Assembly: GCF_042654585.1 (NCBI RefSeq)
Contig: NZ_JBHSGR010000006.1
Coordinates: 1 to 64,000, forward strand
Source: Geodermatophilus arenarius
GTDB taxonomy: Bacteria; Actinomycetota; Actinomycetes; Mycobacteriales; Geodermatophilaceae
DNA length: 64,000 bases
Direction: 5' to 3'
Shown here: one piece after another, positions 59,341 through 64,000 of the stretch
How positions within the stretch are numbered: the stretch's first letter is position 1
Layout of the letters: each line of letters begins with the position of its first letter
Made by a program: the position numbers and the translations under genes
Notes under the pieces: model-generated
What the model was told of the DNA's origin: nothing
Databases searched by the model: none
Seen by the model: the letters and a program-made list of their open reading frames with translations, nothing else

Positions 59341-60867
59341 TCAGTACGCCCCGTCGGCCCGGACCACGGCCCGGAGGGTCTTCCACAGGATCAGGAGGTC
59401 CAGCGCCAGCGACCAGTTCTCGACGTACCGCAGGTCGAGGCGCACGGCCTCCTCCCACGTCAGGTCGCTGCGGCCGGAGACCTGCCAGAGGCCGGTCAGC
59501 CCCGGCTTGACGAGCAGCCGGCGTCGGACCGAGTCGTCGTACCTCGCGACCTCCTCCGGCAGCGGTGGGCGCGGGCCGACCAGCGACATCTGGCCGAGCA
59601 GGACGTTGAGCAGCTGGGGCAGCTCGTCGAGCGAGTGCCGACGGAGGAACTGGCCGACCCGGGTGATGCGCGGGTCACCGGCGACCTTGAACAACAGCCC
59701 GTCGGCGTTCTGGTTCCGGGCACCCAGCTCCCCCCGGCGCGCCTCGGCGTCGGCGGTCATCGTCCGGAACTTGAGCATGGTGAACGGCTTGCCCGCGTGA
59801 CCGATGCGCACCTGGCGGAAGAGCACGGGCCCGCGGCTGTCGAGGCGGACCGCGGCCGCGAGGACGACGAGGACCGGCAGTGCGAGCAGGACGAGCAGGA
59901 CCGCCCCGATCCGGTCCAGCGACGCCTTGACCAGCCGCTTGGGGCCGGTGAAGTGCGGCTCCTCCACGTGCACCAGCGGCAGTCCGACGAACGGCCGCAC
60001 GTGCATGCGCGGCCCGGCGACCTCCATGAGCCCCGGCGCGACGAGCAGCTCCACGCCCGTCCCCTCCAGCTGCCAGGACAACCGCCGCAGGTAGGTCGCG
60101 GCGGTGTCGCTGCTGCTGGTCACCGCCACCGCGTCGACCTGCCACGCCGAGACGACCTCCGGCACGTGCGCGAGGTCGCCCACGACCCGCACGCCCTCCG
60201 CGCGCAGCAGCGACGCGTCGTCGGGTCGCGGGACGCAGGCCGCGACGACGGTCATCCCGCAGTGGCGCTCGCGCCGCACCTGGCGGACGAGCTCGAGCAC
60301 CGCCCGCTCGCGACCCACCGCGAGCACCGTCCGCATGCACCGGCCGCCGGCCCGGAGCCGGTGCACCCACCGGCGCAGCAGGTGCCGCCCGACCGCGCTG
60401 ACCACGACCGTCGACGGCACGGCGATCACGACCAGGGCCCGGGACAGCTGCCAGTTCCCCGCGTAGGAGGCGAAGCCGATGGCGGCGAGCCCGGCGAGCC
60501 CCGCCTGGAGGATGCTGCGGAACTCCTCGTTGCCGGTGCCGATCGTCGCCGCGTCGTAGCCGCCGCCGAGGGCCACCACCGCCACCCACACCAACGGGAA
60601 CACGGCCACCGCGACCTGGGTCGTCGAGCCGACCTCGGTGCCGAACCGGATCAGGTGGGCGCCGACCCCGCACACCGCGGCGGCGACGAGGTCGGTCGCG
60701 ACGGCGGCCGTGACGTACCGGCGCACCCAGCGCAGCGGTCGGCGGCCGACACCGAGCACGCCGGCCGCCGTCGCACCAGGGGGGAGGGGGCCGGACGCCG
60801 CCTCGCGAAGCGGTGCCCGAGGTGCCGGGACGGCCGTCGCCCCCACGTCCGGCATGTCCAGCGCCAC
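59341..60867 (-). CDS. Exopolysaccharide polyprenyl glycosylphosphotransferase (WbaP/WcaJ-type)
   Basis: A protein of 508 residues is read from GTG 60867, chosen because GGGAGGGGG lies 9 bases upstream; ATG 60891 would add eight residues. Four to five N-terminal helices (about 40-155) and a Rossmann-like CoA-binding-type domain (about 160-290, VLAVGRERAVLELV) precede a fifth helix. The catalytic domain (about 315-508) follows: KASLDRIGAVLLVLLALPVL, GPVLFRQVRIGHAGKPFTMLKFRTM, RHSLDELPQLLNVLLGQMSLVGPRP and KPGLTGLWQVSGRSDL. It transfers a sugar phosphate from a nucleotide sugar to undecaprenyl phosphate, the first step of capsule or exopolysaccharide synthesis. Confidence 0.93.
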   Translation of the reverse strand: MALDMPDVGATAVPAPRAPLREAASGPLPPGATAAGVLGVGRRPLRWVRRYVTAAVATDLVAAAVCGVGAHLIRFGTEVGSTTQVAVAVFPLVWVAVVALGGGYDAATIGTGNEEFRSILQAGLAGLAAIGFASYAGNWQLSRALVVIAVPSTVVVSAVGRHLLRRWVHRLRAGGRCMRTVLAVGRERAVLELVRQVRRERHCGMTVVAACVPRPDDASLLRAEGVRVVGDLAHVPEVVSAWQVDAVAVTSSSDTAATYLRRLSWQLEGTGVELLVAPGLMEVAGPRMHVRPFVGLPLVHVEEPHFTGPKRLVKASLDRIGAVLLVLLALPVLVVLAAAVRLDSRGPVLFRQVRIGHAGKPFTMLKFRTMTADAEARRGELGARNQNADGLLFKVAGDPRITRVGQFLRRHSLDELPQLLNVLLGQMSLVGPRPPLPEEVARYDDSVRRRLLVKPGLTGLWQVSGRSDLTWEEAVRLDLRYVENWSLALDLLILWKTLRAVVRADGAY

Positions 60868-61338
60868 GTGCGTCGCCCCCCTCCCTGCCATCGCTGACAG
60901 GCGCGGACAGCGCTCGTGGACGCCCCCCGCTGCATCCGACGGCGGCCGGGATCCGTGGGGACCGGTCCGCCGCAGGCTGGGTCAGGCCACCAGACGCCGT
61001 GACGCAGCGCAACCCCTCCCGGCCCCGACGTCCCTAATTCGGGCCCTAGGTCCCGGATGGCTGGTGCCAGCCTGGTCACAGCGAGTCACGACGCACGAGG
61101 AGCCTGAACGATCAAGGACCTGCGCTCCCGGTGGGGAGGCCGAGAGGCGACGATGGTCGGCGGCCTGCGGCCGGACGCAGCGCCGGCCCCTCCCATGGGG
61201 TGAGCCGGTGCCGCCGGCCGGGTCCGGTGGAGTCCGGTGCGCCCTAGCCTCGACCGGGGCCACTCCGGGGAGGCCGGGACGGCGCGCTGGGCCGAGGGCC
61301 CCACGGGTGCGTCGGTGGGGCTCCAGAGGGTGGGCGAG
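60868..61338. other. 471-bp divergent intergenic region of the exopolysaccharide locus
   Basis: No gene is seen. The region holds the divergent promoters of the glycosylphosphotransferase and Wzz-like genes. Around 61033-61060 a less GC-rich patch (CCTAATTCGGGCCCTAGG) stands out, with a GGGCCC palindrome. A TAGCCT box at 61245-61250 is the best -10 candidate for the Wzz-like gene, giving a leader of about 80 bases. Long intergenic regions are common control points for polysaccharide loci. Confidence 0.6.
61245..61250 (+). promoter_or_regulatory. Candidate -10 box for the Wzz-like gene
   Basis: TAGCCT in GCCCTAGCCTCGACC matches the -10 sequence seen upstream of mfd and of the SGNH hydrolase gene. 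No clear -35 is visible. Confidence 0.4.
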
Positions 61339-62508
61339 ATGGAACTCCGGGACTACGGGACGGCCCTGCGCCGGTACTGGGCGACGTGGGCGGCGATCGC
61401 GCTCACCGGGCTGTTCGTCGCCCTCGTCGTCGTGCTGGCCGTCCGGCCGACGTACACGACCACCGCGCAGGTGTTCGTGGCCAGCTCGGGCGACGGGACG
61501 AGCGGGTCGCAGTTCGTCAGCCAGCGCGTGACGACCTACCCCGACGTCGCCCGCAGCCAGACCGTGCTCGGCCCTGTCATCGACGAGCTCTCGCTCGACG
61601 AGTCCGTCACCGACCTCCGGGCGCGGGTCGCCGCGGTGAACCCGCCCGACACCTCGCAGGTCGACGTCTCCGTCACCGACGAGGACCCCGCCCGCGCCGC
61701 CGCGGTCGCCAACGCCGTCGCCGAGCGCTTCAGCACGGCGGTCGAGGACCTCGAGGAGCGGCAGGACGGCGTCTCGCCGGTGGACCTGACCGTGACCGAC
61801 CCGGCCACCGTCCCCTCGTCGCCCGTCTTCCCCGTCCCCGGACTGGTGCTGGGCCTCGGCCTGTTCGTCGGCCTCACCCTGGGCGCCGCCGTCGCCGTGC
61901 TGCGCAGCCGCGCGGACACCCGGCTGCACACCGTGGACGACGTCCGCACCGCCTGGGGCGCCGGCGGGGACGAGCTGACCGTCCACGCCGTCGCCGCCCG
62001 GCGCAGCCGGCGCCGGCGCGGGACCGGCCGGCCCGTGGCGATGCTCGCCCGCCAGCTGGAGCCGGTGGACGACGACGGGTCCGTGCGGGCCGTCGTCCTC
62101 GCGGCCTCGCCCGACGAGTCGCAGGCCGCGCACGACCTGGTCACCGCGCTGGCCACCGAGCTCGTCGACGGGGGCACCCCGGTCGTCGTTGCCGAGCCGG
62201 GCGAGGACGCGGCGGCGCCCGTCCTGCCGGCCGGCGCCCGCCTGACCGTCGCGTCCGCCTCGGCCCCGGCCCGCGAGTGGCGGCGCCTGGCGCGGGAGAA
62301 CGACGGCGCCGTGCTCGTCGTCACCGCCGGCCGGACGGAGGCCGCCGACCTGCGCGAGGCGCGGTCGCTGCTCGCCGCCGTGGGTGCGGGTCTCTTCTCG
62401 GTCGTCCTCCTCCCGTCCCGCCGGACGGGGCGGGCTGCCTCCGGCGACACCACGCCCGCCCGCCCGGCCGTCCCGGCTGCCGACGAGCGGGTCCCCGCCG
62501 GCCCCTGA
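61339..62508 (+). CDS. Wzz/CpsC-like polysaccharide chain-length protein with degenerate BY-kinase-like domain
   Basis: This 389-residue protein is read from ATG 61339. It has a first membrane helix (about 17-38), a Wzz extracytoplasmic domain (about 40-165: PTYTTTAQVFVASSG, SQRVTTYPDVARSQTVLGPVI, VDVSVTDEDPARAAAVANAVAE) and a second helix with the usual Pro (FPVPGLVLGLGLFVGLTLGA). The cytoplasmic C-terminus (about 250-375) keeps the order of a bacterial tyrosine kinase. However, the Walker A position reads AASPDESQAAHDL instead of GEGKT, Walker A' lacks the LVDxD motif, and there is no Tyr-rich tail. It probably controls chain length without kinase activity. Confidence 0.82.
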   Translation: MELRDYGTALRRYWATWAAIALTGLFVALVVVLAVRPTYTTTAQVFVASSGDGTSGSQFVSQRVTTYPDVARSQTVLGPVIDELSLDESVTDLRARVAAVNPPDTSQVDVSVTDEDPARAAAVANAVAERFSTAVEDLEERQDGVSPVDLTVTDPATVPSSPVFPVPGLVLGLGLFVGLTLGAAVAVLRSRADTRLHTVDDVRTAWGAGGDELTVHAVAARRSRRRRGTGRPVAMLARQLEPVDDDGSVRAVVLAASPDESQAAHDLVTALATELVDGGTPVVVAEPGEDAAAPVLPAGARLTVASASAPAREWRRLARENDGAVLVVTAGRTEAADLREARSLLAAVGAGLFSVVLLPSRRTGRAASGDTTPARPAVPAADERVPAGP

Positions 62509-62540
62509 CCGGCCGGCGGTCCCCGCCGCCGCACACCGCG

Positions 62541-62583
62541 AACGGCCCCGCCCCGCGACCACCGGTCGCGGGGCGGGGCCGTT
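62541..62583 (+). terminator. 20-bp perfect hairpin after the Wzz-like gene
   Basis: Bases 62541-62560 are perfectly complementary to 62564-62583 around an ACC loop, starting 33 bp past the stop. It is the longest perfect stem noted in the window and very probably the terminator of the Wzz-like transcript. Confidence 0.75.
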
Positions 62584-62867
62584 CCTGTGGGTCCCCACCC
62601 GCGGACGCCGCCCACCGCCGCACGACGGGACCGCCGCCGGCCCTGGCGGTACCCACGGGACGGCCCTCGAGGCCCCGCACGGTGCCGACCCCTCCCCACG
62701 CCGGGGCGGGTGCAGAGGCCCCGTCCCGGGGACGGGCGAGGGCGGCTCCCCGGGCGCCCGCGCCCGGGGAGGCAGGGACGCCCCCGGGTCCCGGGCCGCG
62801 GCCGGTGTCGGCCGGAGCCGGCCCCCGGGGACGTCCGCCGCCGGCGTGCACCGTGCCCGGGACGCCG
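62584..62867. other. Non-coding spacer in the polysaccharide locus
   Basis: This is the middle of the 423-bp gap between the convergent Wzz-like and Wzy-like genes, between two strong hairpins. It is Pro/Arg/Gly-rich in all frames and shows no family motif, repeat or RNA gene that I can recognise. It could be a remnant of lost sequence. Confidence 0.5.
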
Positions 62868-62901
62868 ACGACCCGTCCTCCGCAGGCGGAGGACGGGTCG
62901 T
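62868..62901 (-). terminator. 16-bp perfect hairpin after the Wzy-like gene
   Basis: ACGACCCGTCCTCCGC pairs perfectly with its complement at 62886-62901 around AG, 30 bp past the stop of the minus-strand Wzy-like gene. Confidence 0.72.
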
Positions 62902-62931
62902 GGTGTGCGGTGGCCGGCGCACCGGCGGGTC

Positions 62932-64000
62932 CTACGCGGGGACCTCGGGCTCCTCGGCGCGCAGCCGATCCCGGGAGCCGCCCTCCGCCAGCAGCGAGAC
63001 CGCCGTGAACAGCAGGAACGCCACGCTCGCGTCGAACAGCCCGCTCTCCAGCACGCTGCGGCCGAGCAGGAAGACCAGCAGGCCGAGGAACAGGACGCGG
63101 TGCTCGCGCGGCGCCTCGAGCACCCCGCGCAGGCTCCAGAGCACCCAGCCGCCGCCGAGGAGGACGCCGACCCAGCCGGCCTGCACGAGCAGCGAGACCC
63201 AGCTGCTGTCCAGCGGCTGGGTGTCCCAGTACTGCCCCTGGACGCGGATGATCTTGACCGAGAGGCCGCCGCCGACGGCGGTCTGCCACTGGGAGTCGGC
63301 CCAGTCCAGCGCGGCCCGCCAGGCGATGAACCGCGAGCCGAGGGTGCTGGTGCCGTCACCGCCACGGGAGACGAACCCGGCCACGGCCCCGGTGGAGACC
63401 ACCGTGACGGCCGCGGCCCCGGCCAGCACCAGGCCGCCGACGACGAGGCCGACCCTGGGGCGCCGGATGTGGAGCGCCATGGCGGCCACCCCGAGCACGA
63501 GCATGAGCAGGGCCGTGCGCGAGCCGGTCGCCCACACGACGCCGGACAGGACCGCCGCGGTGAGGGCGGCCCGCACCCCCGCCCGGCCGACGACCGTGCG
63601 CCAGGCGACGTACAGGACCCCGGTCGAGGCCAGCAGCGCCAGCTCGTTGGGGTCGATGGCGGGCACGCCGCCGGCCAGCCGCCCGTCGGTGTACGAGGGC
63701 AGCCCGGTGACGGCGGCGACCAGCGCCACCGCCACGCACGCCCGCACGACCGCCGTCAGCACGTCCACCGCGGACACCGCCCGCAGCAGGAGGAGGACGG
63801 TGGCGCCCAGCAGGGCGACGCGGACCGCCACGACTCCCCCGGCGACCAGGTGACCCGCGGTGAGCGCGCCCAGGACCGTGCAGGCCAGCAGCAGGCCCAG
63901 CCACCACACCGTCCCGGTCCCCACCCGCCGGCGCGGACCTGCCTGGGCGAGGAGGAAGGCCAGGGCCAGGGCCAGGACGCTGACGCACGCCTTCGCGACG
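62932..64000 (-). CDS. O-antigen ligase / Wzy-type polymerase family membrane protein (5' truncated by window)
   Basis: The frame is open to the window end and reads another membrane helix (VLALALAFLLAQAG) upstream of the first internal GTG, so the true start lies beyond base 64000. At least nine hydrophobic helices are seen. The O-antigen ligase signature region has ATGSRTALLMLVLGVAAMAL, then GSRFIAWRAALDWADSQWQTAVGGG with the periplasmic loop GQYWDTQPLDSSWVSLLVQAGWVGVLL. Such proteins polymerise or ligate repeat units on the outer face of the membrane. It fits the exopolysaccharide locus with the glycosylphosphotransferase and Wzz-like protein. Confidence 0.88.
   Translation of the reverse strand, partial: VAKACVSVLALALAFLLAQAGPRRRVGTGTVWWLGLLLACTVLGALTAGHLVAGGVVAVRVALLGATVLLLLRAVSAVDVLTAVVRACVAVALVAAVTGLPSYTDGRLAGGVPAIDPNELALLASTGVLYVAWRTVVGRAGVRAALTAAVLSGVVWATGSRTALLMLVLGVAAMALHIRRPRVGLVVGGLVLAGAAAVTVVSTGAVAGFVSRGGDGTSTLGSRFIAWRAALDWADSQWQTAVGGGLSVKIIRVQGQYWDTQPLDSSWVSLLVQAGWVGVLLGGGWVLWSLRGVLEAPREHRVLFLGLLVFLLGRSVLESGLFDASVAFLLFTAVSLLAEGGSRDRLRAEEPEVPA

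Noticed and set aside
55632..59510. 1292-codon + strand frame opposite mfd
   Set aside because: It is antisense shadow coding with low-complexity His/Gly/Arg content and no domain.

Overview
The window is very GC-rich DNA from an actinomycete. The evidence is mycothiol chemistry (mca), a blockwise Mycobacterium-like gene order (mfd-mazG-eno-ftsB-DUF501-ppx; greA/mca/small membrane protein/DUF255 protein/hemolysin III/uppS), heavy use of GTG starts, four-base stop/start overlaps, and several apparently leaderless promoters. A motile member of the Geodermatophilaceae or a relative is the best guess. That guess is inference, because no rRNA or taxonomic marker lies in the window.

Region 1 (1-15,653, + strand) is a flagellar cluster: fliK (5' end cut by the window), flgD, flgE, then flbD-motA-motB-fliL, then fliM-fliN-fliO-fliP-fliQ-fliR-flhB-flhA, an unusual FlhF-like gene and a two-helix membrane protein. 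Hairpins after flgE and after fliL, plus a sigma-28-like promoter before flbD, suggest at least three transcription segments. They build the hook, the stator, the C-ring switch and the export gate. Oddities are a FliM without the usual N-terminal CheY-binding peptide and an FlhF homologue whose GTP-binding motifs are lost.

Region 2 (15.6-31.3 kb) is housekeeping and envelope-related. It holds an AbiEi-like protein with a nuclease-like C-terminus, a PIN-PhoH ATPase, a metallopeptidase-like protein, a Z-prenyl transferase, a hemolysin III protein, a geranylgeranyl reductase-type flavoprotein, a frameshifted maleylpyruvate-isomerase-like remnant, a DUF255 thioredoxin-fold protein, an AMIN-like secreted protein, mca, greA, an RNHCP protein and an M3 peptidase. 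Three copies of a 74-bp palindromic element lie here (15656, 16728, 29182). The first two, in opposite orientation, bracket the AbiEi-like gene. The last two sit exactly between convergent genes.

Region 3 (31.5-48.1 kb) holds a DrrAB-like ABC exporter, threonine ammonia-lyase, an AAA+ ATPase/VWA pair, a TIGR03083-type protein with a probable C-terminal frameshift, a frameshifted lipoprotein, a GNAT enzyme, a DUF2252 protein, an SGNH hydrolase, a thiolase, an epoxide hydrolase, a Bax-inhibitor-1 protein with Q/G/Y repeats and a secreted M28 peptidase.

Region 4 (48.2-59.2 kb) starts with a short-variable-loop tRNA with anticodon UAA. The conserved block follows: UDG, DUF4235, ppx, DUF501, ftsB, eno, a membrane protein, mazG, a SurA-like lipoprotein and mfd. 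Region 5 (59.3 kb to the end) is an exopolysaccharide locus: an initiating polyprenyl glycosylphosphotransferase, a Wzz-like protein with a dead BY-kinase-like domain, and an O-antigen-ligase/Wzy-like protein cut by the window end. Strong hairpins flank the last gap.

Three frameshifts (near 23,273, 38,355 and 39,330) can each be repaired by adding one C beside an existing C, so sequencing error must be excluded before calling them pseudogenes. All calls come from reading the sequence; no database search was run.
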